Shown: piece after piece, positions 48,851 through 61,336 of the stretch
Position numbering within the stretch: position 1 is the first letter of the stretch
How the letters are laid out: the number at the start of each line of letters is the position of its first letter
Assembly: GCA_022266195.1 (NCBI GenBank)
Contig: WHVY01000002.1
Location: 14,213,001 to 14,277,000 of the forward strand
DNA: 64,000 bases
Direction of reading: 5' to 3'
From: Tetranychus cinnabarinus
Lineage: Eukaryota; Arthropoda; Arachnida; Trombidiformes; Tetranychidae
Program-made: the position numbers and the translations under genes
Notes under the pieces: generated by a model
The model's input: only the letters and a program-made list of their open reading frames with translations
The model's database searches: none
Told to the model about the DNA's origin: nothing

Positions 48851-50685
48851 CTGCGATGGCTTGAGGTGTACTGTAATTCTGCACTAGTATCTATGCTAAG
48901 TTAAAGGACGAGACGATTGACCATGAAAAATTATATTCTCGGACGAGACACATTTTTATCTTATTAAATATGCGTTTTTGGGCCTAGGAGACTCCTAATT
49001 ACGTTCAAAGCAAAAAAGCACACCCTGTGAGGGTCACTGAATGGGCTGCAATCACGAGACATGAAGTTTATTATTTGAGTATTAGAGTATTATTTGATGC
49101 TGCAAAAGAAATTATTTAAAGGTAATTCAAAAAACTGGTTCAGATAGGTTTATTTTGATAATTATCATTTGATAGCTATAACACAGGGTTTGATTATTCA
49201 TAGGTCAAAATTTTCTATTTGCCTAATGTAAGATAAATACAATTTGATCTGTTCTATTGAGCATTGGCTGTCTATTACAAGAACGTGATAGTTAAAATAA
49301 TGATTATAAGATCAGAAGTTTATCGTTGTAAGTTAAAGTGAAATTTATCTATTTTCACATGCAATGTATACCATAATTCATTAAAACTTACTTTTTGGTA
49401 ATTGTCAAAAATTACCAATATGGTAAAGTTATATCACCTTTAGTGGTATAGCTGTATCACTATTTGGTGGTGAAGTTGTATCTTTTTTAGTATTGGTCAT
49501 ATCACTATTTTTAGTAAAGTTCTATTACTTTTAGTGGTTTAGATTGTATTATTAATTTTTTTTACTATTATAATTTCACTTATTGATAGATTTGATTGTA
49601 ATACTTTGCTAATTGATTTTTTTCAAAGTACTTTCAGGATCCCTCTCCTCTCGAATGGGTACAGGTGATTCATCATCGTCACTATTTTCCAGTGTAATGT
49701 CCTTCGGGTCGGCGTATCATTCGTTGACACAGGCAACCTTCTTTTTGCCATTAATTGTAGTGATGTGCTCAATTTCCACTGCTAACTCTACGTTGTCATA
49801 TTTGACAGTAATTCTTGTTCTCTAAAAAAGAAGCAAAAAGACAAAAAAACAAATTATGTATTAATATAATGTTAATAAATAGCTTGGTTGTGATTTTACT
49901 TAGAATTCGCCTAACTTTGGTGGCATAATGCGTCATGTTCACAAATAAAAATAATATGAAGTACAATGATACGTATAAACACTAATAATAGCAAATACAG
50001 TAAGCTATCAGATAATGAGAATACCTTGAAATATCTCATTTATTCTCTTATTTTCTCGCAACTTATTTTCTTGATCATCAGCTTTCTTTAACTAACCAAA
50101 TTCAAGATAAATTGCTTTTTACACTGATTTCTTGAGTTTCTATATGGATATTTGGCGGAAGAAAATTAGATTTAGTTCATTAATAATCAAAGAAATTAGA
50201 AAAATAATATAATGCTGCTATACAGAGGTCATTGAAAAATTTATTCTCATTATCTGTTAGCTTAATGTAGTCAAAAAACTTGGTTCAGTTGTTTAAAGTT
50301 GGTTTGCAATAGATATCGAAGCTAGCCATATGAGCCAGCCAGCCAGCTATTTCTTGGTAAAGACGGAGCCAGATGCAAGTAAATAGCTCAAGCCGGCTCA
50401 AGCGAGTCAAATTCAAATTTAGCTGAGATGGCAAGCTAACAAATCTGGTCGTCTGCTTCTTATGGAAATACTTTTCTTCTTATTGAAACTAGCGGAGCTT
50501 GCGATCATAACTGATCGCAATTACAATTTTGCAGTAGAATCTCTAAATTCATATTACTGTAAAAATAATGTTAGAATATATTGCCAATCAATGAATAGCA
50601 ATGAACAACCCATTAACAGCGCTTATACTTTGGTACTTTTTTGAATCGGTTTGATAAGAAAAGGTAATTTTATTCAATATTTTAA
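48851..50685. other. Unassigned transposon-rich DNA
   Basis: No intact gene was found. Positions 49410-49555 hold a degenerate short tandem repeat. On the minus strand about 49822-49630 there is a coding-like fragment (TTTTTTTAG acceptor, then an acidic frame with one in-frame TGA) of unknown origin. Positions 50330-50420 are locally GC-richer with repeated AGCCAGCC. The rest is AT-rich. Confidence 0.45.
49410..49555. repeat. Degenerate minisatellite
   Basis: About four imperfect copies of a 30-40 bp unit built on ATATCACTATTTTTAGTGGT are present. It is non-coding. Confidence 0.6.
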
Positions 50686-51334
50686 TCATAAAATTTCTTT
50701 ATAAACGATGTTAACTGTCTTGTTGTAAGTATGCTGATTTCGATTTGGTAGTTGAATATGTAAATTTTGATCGGATGAAACACGGGATAGTGCAACATAG
50801 AGTTGACCGTGAGAGAAAACAGGCTCTGGTGAATATAAGCCAACTTTCTCTAAAGTCTGGCCTGAAGATTTATTGATTGTGATTGCAAAGGCTAACTTGA
50901 TTGGAAACTGTCTTCGCTTCATTTTGAATGGAAGCTTCGTGTCCGATGGTGTCTAATTAATTCTCGGTAAATGGACAATAGACCCACTGTTTGTTCCGGT
51001 TATTATCTTGAGTTTAATCGTGTTCTGTTGCATTTCTTCAACTGAAAGTCGAATGCCATTTGTTAGGCCAGTTTTAAGGTTGACATTACGCAGTAATATC
51101 ACTATTGCTCCCTTTTTGAGTTTCAGTTTATGTGCAGGAAGTCCAGAAAAATTTTGTGATTTTAAAAATTCAGTTGGGTCTCGTAAAGCAGACTCAAATT
51201 GTTCATCAACTATTGAGTTTGTGCTGAAATAAATTCTTTCCTCTCCTTCAAGGATGTCAATTATCCTCGCATTAATTTCGTCGCAATGGATATTTTTTGG
51301 ACATAAAATGGCTGTATTAGCAAAAAAGGTAAGA

Positions 51335-52075
51335 CTGCATATTACGAACCCCGTTTGATTTGAATAAAACTTGGATGTACATACTTATTTTGTCATGAGA
51401 TTTCGATTTATGAAGTCTCTACTTGCGGAAATGCTTACTTCCAGAGATACCGGAAGTGGCTCATATCTCAAGACTGGGTATGTTTGGTTTACCATAGATC
51501 ATATATTTGAATAGTGCACGTAGAGTTGTACACACATGTAAAATTTCATGCAAATCGGCGCATGCGCAGAAAAAAAATTCGAGAAAAACGGGCAAAAATA
51601 AGGCGTTTTAAGCAAAAATGGTCAGAATGAGGGATATAGAGTTTAACTCAACCATAAAATAGGAGAATGTGATTGCCAAAAATGATTTGCATGCTTGCAT
51701 CGTTCATACATCAGTTTTGGGTCTCGCCACGCAAGGAATTTGGCTGATTCATATTGCAAGAAATGGAAAACTATTGCGTTTGCAGCTATGTAGCAGGCCA
51801 GTAGGGTTTGGGAATGCCCCACCCCCTGCCTTAGGATCCTAAGGCGCATGCGCCGATTTGCATGAAATTTTACATGTGTGTACAACTCTACGTGCACTAT
51901 TCAAATATATGATCTATGGTAAACCAAACATACCCAGTCTTGAGATATGAGCCACTTCCGGTATCTCTGGAAGTAAGCATTTCCGCAAGTAGAGACTTCA
52001 TAAATCGAAATCTCATGACAAAATAAGTATGTACACCAAGTTTTATTCAAATCAAACGGGGTTCGTAATATGCAG
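51335..52075. mobile_element. Foldback element (233-bp arms) inserted in the Helitron helicase
   Basis: The left arm 51335-51567 and right arm 51844-52075 are near-perfect inverted repeats. They start CTGCATATTACGAACC and meet at a GCGCATGCGC palindrome next to a spacer of about 276 bp. The element interrupts the helicase between the conserved segments GGDFRQTL and LKKGAIVILLRN. There is no coding capacity and the target duplication is unclear. Confidence 0.88.
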
Positions 52076-53156
52076 AATAGCCAAAAAATTTTTAAACTCT
52101 TGGCTCGCTCGATTAGATCGCATATTCGTTGAAAGCTTTAGAATTTCAAAGTATTTCCACAACGAAGAACGTTTTATGCAGTTATTTATTGTCTCAACTT
52201 TTCCAACGGCTTACAACGTGTAAAGTTTGGCGGAAATCACCTCCAAATACAAAAACCTTTCCTCAAAAAGGCTGATTCACTTGAGTTATATCTCTCAACA
52301 ATGAAGCAACGATGGTTAAAGCGTTGTTGGGAATCATTGATGCTTCATCCCAAATGAAAAAACATGTTTTTTTCAATAAATCAGCCTCCACACTCTGTAC
52401 CGTGATCGAGGAAACAGAACACTCTGTAAAACCTAATGGCGATCCAAATCGTGAGTGTGCTGTTCTTCCATTTCGCAAAAGAATAGCAGTCATTCCAGTC
52501 CATGCTACTGGTAAAACTATTTGATCTTGACTTATGAGCAAATTTATCAGGCAGTTATAAATAAATGTTTTTCCAGTTCCTCCAGGACCATCAATGAAAA
52601 AACATTGAAGGGTTCAGTATTATGCAGAGCTGTTCGGATTGTATCAATAATATATTTTTGTGGCATTTGGTGGTAGGGATGAAATTCATCAGTTGTCTCA
52701 TTGTACTCGAAATATGCTGCCAACTTGGTAGATTGAAGAAAAGAGAAAGCAGTAGCATCAAGCTCACTATCTGCTGGGTATTGTACATAGTTTTGCAAAG
52801 GAAGATGTACCGGTAAATTCTCAACTGGGTGCAAATTATAATGCATTGGTAGTGAAAATAATCTGTGGGCTGCTTCAGTAGGTCCAACATGTGCGATTTT
52901 CGGCCCAAGATTCAGAATTTGTTCAACCATATATCAATCGAAAGCTTATGATGAGTAGAGTATGCCTCCCTATAAATAGTCAAAGTTCATATCCCCTGAG
53001 GAGTTATTCAGCAAATCCCTTGGGACCCGATGAGGACCACCTCAGACATATTTTTTAGATAGAACTTTGCATGATGCTATGCATTTTGCTCTAAGCCTGT
53101 AGCTTTTTGTTATTTTACTTTGAAAGTTTTGCATGCTGCAAATGAATATATAAAGC

Positions 53157-53470
53157 CGTGGCGTTTCTTAAAACCCTATAAGGACCACCTCTCACCTAAT
53201 AAATATTGTTCAGCACCTTAAAAACTATGCTACAAAGCCAAAAATAAATCTCTAAACATGTGGTTTTTAGATTTGCCATCTTCAAGTCACTTTTTCTTAA
53301 TGGTGAAGAATCTTCACTGTCGTGGCGTTTCTTAAAAACCCTATGAGGACCACCTCTTACCTAGTACATATTGTCTAGCGCCTGGAAAAATATCGTGAAA
53401 AGTCAAAAATGATTCTCTAAACATGTGGTTTCAGATTTGCCATCTACAAGTCACTTTTTCTTAATGGTAT
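53157..53470. repeat. 164-bp tandem repeat at the end of the Helitron Rep frame
   Basis: Two imperfect copies start CGTGGCGTTTCTTAAAA at 53157 and 53321. The second copy runs into the last codons of the Rep reading frame (AAGTCACTTTTTCTTAATGG is shared). Part of a third unit (GAGGACCACCTC) is visible near 53030. Confidence 0.8.
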
Positions 53471-55453
53471 TTCGGCACAAACGACTTTATCGATAATCTC
53501 GGAGGTCCTTGGCTTGTGTTTATCCCCGACTTTCAACAGAATTTGAGTATGTGGTAGTCCTCTCTTTTGGAACTCGATAACATAGATGAATGTAACAACT
53601 TTGCCGAAAATTTCTTTTTTGACGAGAAGATCTTTGAGTTCTTGCACTTTACCTTCAAAAACTCTTACTACAATATCTGATCTGTATTCAACCTTATCAT
53701 AAGGTGCCAATGATTCTTTGATTTCGGGCCAGTTTGGATTGCAAGTCATGGTGATAAAATAATCGAGTTTACCAAAATGTCGAACATCAGCCATTGCATC
53801 CTGATACTTCATATTCATGTTTCTGGGGCTACCCGAGAAAGAACTCGGTAAAATTACCAATTTTCCTGCCCTCAAACCTTCGTTTCCAGATCTCGCATTT
53901 AAAACATCGAGCAGACCTGCATATGTATCAGTGTGAAGTTTAGCTTGATTATCACGCACCCACTTTAACCGTGCTGATTCAACTCTTGTATAAGACTCAA
54001 CAATATATTGTTGTGTGAGTTTCCTGGCGTGAATAGCAGGATTGAAATAGTTATCACGGTCAAAGAGTCTATAGCAAGCGAATTTTCTTACTGAAATTGA
54101 TTTCAATACATTTGTTGCTGCTTCAGATTCCTGAAGCATATTGGGTCTCCAACCTTGATCACCATTTGGCCACAAAATGGGGTAAGCCATTGGTTCCAGA
54201 TGAGGACTTGCATAAGAAATCGTATTAATGTTGCTCGTTTGTTTGGGATAAACTCTACAGCTTACATACGCTGGTGGACTGTCGTCTTCAGTTTCAAACA
54301 CAGCAGCTATTTCTGATACAACAGGAAAGTTTGATCTATTGGAATGACGCGAAGGATTGTTGAAAAACTGTAGACCATATTCAATGACGGGTCTATGATC
54401 TGATCTGGCTTAATTTTGTTCTTGAATTCGAATTTGGTGCATGTTGTTATAACTTATGGCATAAATATTATGATTTTGAAGATAATCAGATATTTGATTC
54501 TTTAATGATGGTCTCAATTGAAAATAATCATCATGTAATAGGCGTATTCTATTAGCTTCATTTTGCTCTAATAAATAAAGTTGAATACCAATATTTGATG
54601 CGTTTAAAGGGTTGATATGATGGTAAATATTTCCACAAATCTTGAAAAAGTACGCTCCAGCACCTGTTGGCATTTCTATTTGAGCTCCAAAAGTTACAAA
54701 TGAGAAAGCACAATTGTATTGGCGTATAAACCTTCTAAAAATTCTTTGAATGTCGATCATTACCGGTAAGAAGTTCGTGCAGTAATTGAGAATACGTAGA
54801 TTGTTTGATTTTAATTTTGCCTTTTTGACAACAAATACTAAATTTTTTGTCATTTCGCCTTTAATGTTCAAATACTTTAGCATTACAGGATTGGCAAACC
54901 AAATATGATGACTTTAAATATAGCTTGAGTGTACCAGCAATGTTTGACTGATAGGCCATTACGACACATAATCTATCCATGAAGAGCTCTTCATTAGAAT
55001 GACAACTTGGTCTATCAACATCATAATGTCTCAACCTAACTCTAAAATAAGGAGTTCGTCTAGCTACCGTTGCTCTTCTCATTGGGCTGCCTCTATTATG
55101 GATTTCCTATGAAGTAAAGATCACATTGATAATTTTTACAGTGTCTCCAATAGATCTCGTTTAGGTGAATCTCCAGATACTAAATTTCAAATTTTCAGAC
55201 AATTATTTCATAGGTAAATAAGGGTTAAAAAGTGAATTTTTGCTATTTTTCAATGTTTTCAACTATAAATTCATCGAGAAATTTTTTGTAAGTTAATGTT
55301 TGACATTATCGCATAGCACTTGTTGAGCTGAATCTGCTGATATAAAATTTATGCATTTCTAACATGGATGGAACATGGAACTCAAATTTGTAAGTGTTAT
55401 TCATATTTTTTAATGGAAATGCAGATGAAAGGATAAATTTGGATCAATGCAGT

Positions 55454-55814
55454 CTATTCAAAATCATCGTATTCAACCATTAAGTCAGTATAGATGTTCT
55501 CTAATTCTTTGGCAATATAACAGGCAAAAGCATAAACATCAATATTGTTTAAAACGATATTGTGTTGCATAAAAATTGCCTGATTGTATAGAAAATGGGA
55601 ATGATTAACAACCCAATCAATATGCCAAATTACTTGCCTTTGGTAATAGTCAATAAATGAAAAGTGATGATGTGTTATCATTAGCGGGACGATAGATTTC
55701 GTAAATATAAGTTATTCTATAATTTTCATCCATCCCTATTCTTTCCAGATCATTTCTGTAAGATGCAAACATGCGATCGAATACCGCGTAAAAGCAACGA
55801 AATTCTGAAAGAAC
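55454..55814 (-). other. Unknown coding unit A (tandem pair), about 120 codons
   Basis: It begins after an acceptor-like GCAATACAG at 55815. The first frame reads FRCFYAVFDRMFASYRNDLE and ends in a stop. The conserved second half (AFACYIAKELENIYTDLM, ending DDFE-stop) lies in the +1 frame. Unit B at 56170-56527 has the same length, the same motifs and the same frame change. I do not recognise the family. It may be part of a decayed element or of a host gene whose other exons are not resolved. Confidence 0.5.
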
Positions 55815-56169
55815 CTGTATTGCAATGAAAAAATATTTAAAAATTACTATTTGATCTAAAAGGCAAAAAAGAACATCAATATTGCTCAGTATATAAGCTG
55901 ATAATCAGAAAGCAACCGTTTAATTTCAAATTCTGTTGAAAGTAAATTGAGGCAACGAATAGATCAAACGAAAGGGAGTGGAAGCAAATCGCCAATGAAA
56001 ATGTAGATTATCCATAAATTTTGTTAATCAGGGTCAAAAACTAAATTTTTGAATGTTTTCTAACAATGTTTAACTCACAACTCTCAATTGAAAATTTTTT
56101 AAAAATTTGCATTAGAATCAAAAAATCAAAGATAGAAAATAAAATGAAATTCAAATGAAACAACGATAA

Positions 56170-56527
56170 CTATTCAAAATCATGAACATCATCCATCAAC
56201 TCATCGAAGAGGTTTCTCATGTCTTTTCCTATTTCTGCTACGAATTCGTAGACATGCGAATTGATTGAAACAATATCCTCATCCAATAAGAGTGCCTGTT
56301 GATAAAGCAAATAAAGATAATCCAAAACTCGACGAAAATGCCAAGTTACCTTGCCATGTTCGGAATAAATGGAATGCAGATGTCAATTCATCATGGATGG
56401 ATTGGTTGAATTCATAAACAATGTTCATGAGAGAATTCTCACCCATGCCTATTTCCTGCAACTCCTCTTTGTGAAAGACAAAAATACAATTCATGACTAA
56501 ATAAAACAGACGATACAAATTAATACC
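56170..56527 (-). other. Unknown coding unit B (tandem pair)
   Basis: It begins after TTTTCATTACAG at 56528. Its first frame has YRLFYLVMNCIFVFHKEEL and IGMGEN, matching unit A. Its second half in the +1 frame (VYEFVAEIGKDMRNLFDELM, ending HDFE-stop) also matches unit A. Similar coding-like sequence with a basic end (KRRRRRDI) follows an acceptor-like CATTCAG at 56931-56690. Function unknown. Confidence 0.5.
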
Positions 56528-57039
56528 CTGTAATGAAAATGAAAGAAATAAATGAAAATTACTATCTATTCATGTACTAATGATGTTGATTGGAAGACAT
56601 TATTCAATTATCTGTCAAACTATTCAATCATTACTATGCGAAATAAAAAGTAAATTTGGATTACATTGGACTTTTTAAAGTAATTGAAATTAGATTTATA
56701 TATCTCGACGTCGACGACGTTTGGGCTTTGGAATAGATTTTTCTTTTTCAACAACAGTTTTTTTCGAATATCTTTGCATGCTGGTTCACCAATATCGATT
56801 CAAACCTCATCATCATATTGTTTGCATGGATGCATGAAATGGTCAACCTCATCTTTAGCTGCATATTGACAGTAACGAAATGTCTTGATGTTCAGCGAAT
56901 GAGAAAATAGGAAATCTGAGCTCAAATTCTGAATGAAAAATAACAGGTTCAAGATAAAAAGTGAAAAATTGAATCTAAATTTGAACTTGAACGAATTTCA
57001 TGAAAGGAAAGAAATCGATAAATCTTTAACTAAATCTTA

Positions 57040-58150
57040 CTGATTCTCATGTGACTGCAAGTTTTTGGATTATTTTGTAGAGAAAAGTAAAGTATTGTTT
57101 GATTAGTTAGATGTGTTTAAAGTGTTAGACTTTATAATTGCTAATACGGTGAAAAAGGCGGTAAAGTAGTGTTGATAGAATTGTTGGACAATTTTGTTGA
57201 GAAAAGTTTCTTAAAAAGTCATATTTGAGCCAGTGAATGTATTGAAGAGTTAGATTGGGCAGTGAAAAATACGGTCAAAAGAAACTGAAAAAATTAGCAG
57301 GAGCTGTTGGACGATTTGTGTTGAGAAAAGTCTCTTTAAAAAGTGAAAGTTTGGTTGATTTGGTAGATGTGTTAGATTGGGTAGACATTGAGTTGAAAAT
57401 AAGTGGTGATAAGCTATCGAGAAGATTGTACAAAACAAAATTCTATTGGATAAACTAATAGTTTCAAATGGAACAGTTCCGTCGACAGCAAATATTTGTG
57501 TATTAGAGGAAGAAATAACAAAGAAACTACAATATTTATTCGTTATTACAACAAATTCTGTATTTAAATTTACATCTGGAATGATCTCAATAATCAAATT
57601 AAATTTGTTACAAATGGACTGCACAGTTTCCATTGCATTCAAAGATAAAATTTAGATTGCGTTGATGATTCAGGGAAAGGAAAAAAGCAAAAGCTGGAAT
57701 TGTCCAGATTAAGTTCAAAATACTACATGAATATGAAGATGATTTTGCTGTTGGAGTTGTAATTGAGTCTATCCTAAAAAATTCTCAACTTAGGTGCCTA
57801 AAATGCATCAAGTCAATTCTCATTCAAAGTAGAAATTAATTAATTACCCTACCCATATTTACTGGCATGGTTTTATGGTTCAATTTGGGTGCTGTGTTTG
57901 AGTAAAAAGTTTGACAAATTTGTTGAGAAAAGCCTCTGCAAAAAGTGATGTTTGATTTGGTGGATTTGGTTGATGTGTTAGCTTGGATGGTTGACAATAT
58001 GGTCAAAAAAAGGTAAACGAAGGTATTTTTGGTGTAAGTGTTGGACAATTTTGTTGAGAAAAGCTTCTTTAGAAAGTGATGTTTGATTTATTAATAGTTG
58101 ATTCAAAGGATATGCTAGGTTGAGTAGTGGACAATATGGTGGTCAATACC
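57040..58150. repeat. Repeated 127-139 bp subterminal units of the hAT family
   Basis: At least four units share GTTGGACAATTTTGTTGAGAAAAG (near 57168, 57307, 57910 and 58037), followed by AAAAAGTGATG and TTAGATTGGGTAG-like text. Spacing is about 139 and 127 bp within each pair. One similar unit, inverted, forms the body of the element at 47243-47543. The units lie just left of the transposase remnant and may be its transposase-binding region. Confidence 0.7.
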
Positions 58151-58740
58151 AATGAAATAATAGTTAAATGAGAAGTTGCGAAGTTGAATACTGGGATTAA
58201 CAGTCAAATTTTTGACTCGATAAGCAATGAATCAATGATGATAGCTTACGTAAACGTAATAATGGTAAATTACTCAACAATGAAAAAGAAATGAAAATTG
58301 AAATGATTGACCTAACAATACAATTCCCCCCTTACACAATGTTAATGAATAAGGATTTTACATTGCTTTTCCAGTCTGAATTTTCATATGATTCAATCTC
58401 AGAGGTCATGAGATTCTGAGGTTAGGTTTGCTATTTTTCGTCGTTGTAGTTGAATCAGTGGGTTTCATACTGTGTAATTTTCTTCTTAGAACTCGCTCAG
58501 TTTGGCCACAATCTTGACGCAAAAATTTGATACTTTGACTTTATATATTGTATAGATGTATAGATACTTTTTACTCTCTTGTTTTTTACTCGTAATGCAT
58601 ACTTTAAATCTTGCTTGTATTTTGAGAAATACTTACTCACTAATTTCAAATATGGATGATCGTCAGGTGTGCAAATTAATATTTGTACAAATTGATATTA
58701 TAATGCTAAAATTATTCTCATAGGTCTGTGACTGCAAAAT
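58151..58740. other. Spacer between the repeat units and the transposase remnant
   Basis: No gene was recognised. The sequence is AT-rich, with a run of pyrimidines near 58325. It is probably part of the hAT element. Confidence 0.35.
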
Positions 58741-60219
58741 ACAGAAAATCTTTGGGAAACGAGCCAAGATATGGAAATACTTTGGAATATTGACCGACAC
58801 TGGTGGTAAAAGTTCAGATAGTCAACATTATTACTGTTACAATGACTATGAAGAAAGTACTGACAAAAAGATTGATGCTATAAAGAGATTCCGAACTTCA
58901 ACAGCAAACATCGAATTTTACTAACCTTTTGTTGATGCCCATGGAATTATACCTAAAAATGATTCACCAATCAAGCCATTTTTAACTATTCGGCCACCAC
59001 AATCTCAAGCTTCTCACAAATCAAAGAAAAAACAATTAACCGACGATTTAACAGTCTGGTTTTGTCGGGACTTGTTACCATTTGGTAAAGTAGATTCACC
59101 AGGACTACAAGAATTTCCACTTAAGTATCAAATAGTCAGATCAAAAAGTGCCATTCTTTGTTCAAGAAATCTTGCTATTTATGGAATTAAACGGATTTAT
59201 CCAAGCTTGGAGACCAAAGTGAGAAGCATTTTACCAAAGAAAAATTTTGCATTGGCAGTGGACATGTGAATAGATTCCTGTCGAAGGATGAAATATATTG
59301 GTGTAGTACTTCATTATATCAAAGATACAAAACTCATGACTGTTAATTTAGGTACTATTGCATTTCCTGAGAGCCACACAAGCCTGAACATTTATGCTAA
59401 AATCACAGATGTTTGTACTAAATTTGACTTAGATATTACTAAGGCTTATATTGTAAGAGACAATGGAGCAAATATTGTTGCCGCTTGTCGGAGTAGTAGT
59501 GTCAGCTCACATGGGAGCATTATCCACGGCATTCACAACCTTATAAATGTTGATGGGCTGAAATATGTTCCAACATTAGTGACAATTTTCGATAAAATGA
59601 AAGAGATACATTCCCATCTTCGCTATAATGTTCCGAATTTTAAGGAATACAATTGTCAATCTCTTGAAACACCATTGACTGCTTCATCATCACCAACAGC
59701 AACCCCAATCGAGGAGATTGAAGATAGTGATAACGAAGAAACTGATGAACTTTTATTATATGATTTTGATTTCACTGACATCGCAGAGGAAGTTGTTATT
59801 CCGAATGATGAATTCTTGAATGATTTGGATAATGGCAATAAAGTGCAACTAACTACTCTGTAAGCTTACTGCCCAACAAGATGGCATTCTTTTCTAATTA
59901 TGGCTCAATCAATACTTACAAATAGCAATGCCATAAATTCATTGCTTATTACCGGCGATGATACAAATTTAATTTTATAAAGGAAAGACTTGAATATTAT
60001 TAAAAAGTTGGTAAATTATTTACAGATATTTAAAGATACCGTTGATATTCTTAGCTTTGGCAGCAATCCGACGATTAACAAAGCCTTATTACTGCGATGT
60101 GAATTGGAGAGTAAATTAGATGTAGAAGAGGATGATTCTTTGGAAATCGTGCAGTTGAAGTCGATTATGAAAGTGGAAAAAAGTGGTGGATGTGGTGGCA
60201 AAAGCTGGTCCCCTAAAAA
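58741..60219 (+). mobile_element. Decayed hAT transposase with right terminus
   Basis: About 58741-58923 resembles a BED zinc finger (KIWKYFGILTD, then HYYCYNDYEE). After in-frame stops, 59044-59270 has the hAT N-terminal catalytic-type text (FCRDLLPFGKVDSPGLQEF). Positions 59288-59863 continue with AYIVRDNGANIVAACRS, like the hAT DNG/S region. A further fragment at 59990-60170 follows. The end GCAAAAGCTGGTCCCCTA (60202-60219) is the complement of the TAGGGGAC terminus seen at 47243. Stops and shifts make it inactive. The left terminus is not found; it may lie before 57040. Confidence 0.8.
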
Positions 60220-61336
60220 AGTCTTTATATTGTTGATATTAATTGTTTAATGTTATTTTTCATTTTGAAAAGAAAGAGAAATGAAAGAGAAGTAGAGAGA
60301 GGAAAAATCGAAAAGAAAGAAAAAAGAAAGAGAGCCTTTCTCGCGCCATATATCAGCGAGAGATTACCCTTATCTAACTTGTAACCCTTTACCTCTTCGT
60401 GCTATCTCTTGCTCCTCTTTGTTATGATAGCTTTTTAGTACCAACCTTTAAATTCAAAGCATTTTTCAATTCAACGTTAAAAATATCATTGATTTTTTTT
60501 ATTTAGTTCTCCATATTTAGTTATTAATAAACTCTTTGTAATGGAAGTGTCTAATGGATAATTCAGAATCTGATTCAATGTCCTTGAATAACATTTTTAT
60601 TCTTCTTTTTAGATAACATTGACTTGGTTTCATGTGAAAATTGTTAAACTGAAGTCAATCAGTTGGACAAGTTCTATCTCACAATTCTATCTACACAAGT
60701 GTTTCGGTATAACTTGTAAGGATTGTGTTGCGATTAGAAGTGTATGTAAACACTGTAATCTTGCTATTTGTATTGACGATTGTATTCAACAAAAAATAAA
60801 CATAAATGTCAATATCATTCGGAATGTGGTGAGATGGCTGGATGGACATGTCTTTGCATCAAAGGTGAAGCAAGCTTTGTGATGACTGTCCTCATTTATT
60901 ACTGAGTATAAAGAAAAAGATGGAGACAAGTTTATTTTCTTCCCTTATTTCATGGCTCATGGTGAGCAAAAATCGCTTTTTACTTGAAAAAGACTTACAA
61001 TTGCAAAGATTTGATGCAACAGTGAGAAGCAAATATGACAAAGCTATGGAGCTTGCAAGCACTTCCAGTGGCGATCTACTGGAGAAGATTGATGCCATTG
61101 AAAATTTTAACAAACAATTGATCAAGGAAATGAAACAATTGGATGGTCGCCAATTGACGATAGAACGCTGCTTCAATGAAATAAGACCAAAGTTGAATGA
61201 TAATGCTGTCACCTCTATTTTGGAACAATGACAGACACACAAGCACACGGGACATTGAGATATGCTTGTTTCAACGACATGATACCAATCGAACAATGTC
61301 TTAAAAAAATTGAATCTTGGTCATTAAGAGTTCTAG
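60220..61336. other. Unassigned frames beyond the hAT end
   Basis: Two plus-strand frames are present: 60619-60882 with a Cys/His-rich ITCKDCVAIRSVCKHCNL stretch, and 60920-61231, Glu/Lys/Leu-rich and coiled-coil-like. Neither has a recognised family. They may be remnants of another transposon. Positions 60255-60340 are a purine-rich low-complexity run. Confidence 0.4.

Larger units (their letters stand above)
50686..55082 (-). mobile_element. Dead Helitron (Rep/PIF1-like helicase), split by a foldback element
   Basis: Read on the minus strand the order is: N-terminal Cys-rich part (55082-54861), a zinc-finger-like/Helitron-N region (54883-54410), the Rep region (about 54405-53444 with YFITMTCNPNWPEI), then PIF1-type helicase pieces (52930-52547, 52541-52080, 51330-50686). 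Helicase motifs include FIWDEASMI, FGGDFRQTL and, at the end, INKSSGQTLEKVG and FSHGQLYVALSRV. The HUH motif of Rep reads LPHTQ in place of LPHxH, so a metal-binding histidine is lost. An in-frame TAA at about 54410, several frameshifts and the insertion at 51335-52075 show it is inactive. The TC and CTRR ends were not located. Confidence 0.9.

Noticed and set aside
50500..50519. Short hairpin TGCGATCATAACTGATCGCA as a regulatory element
   Set aside because: A 20-bp hairpin in AT-rich transposon debris; no context supports a function.
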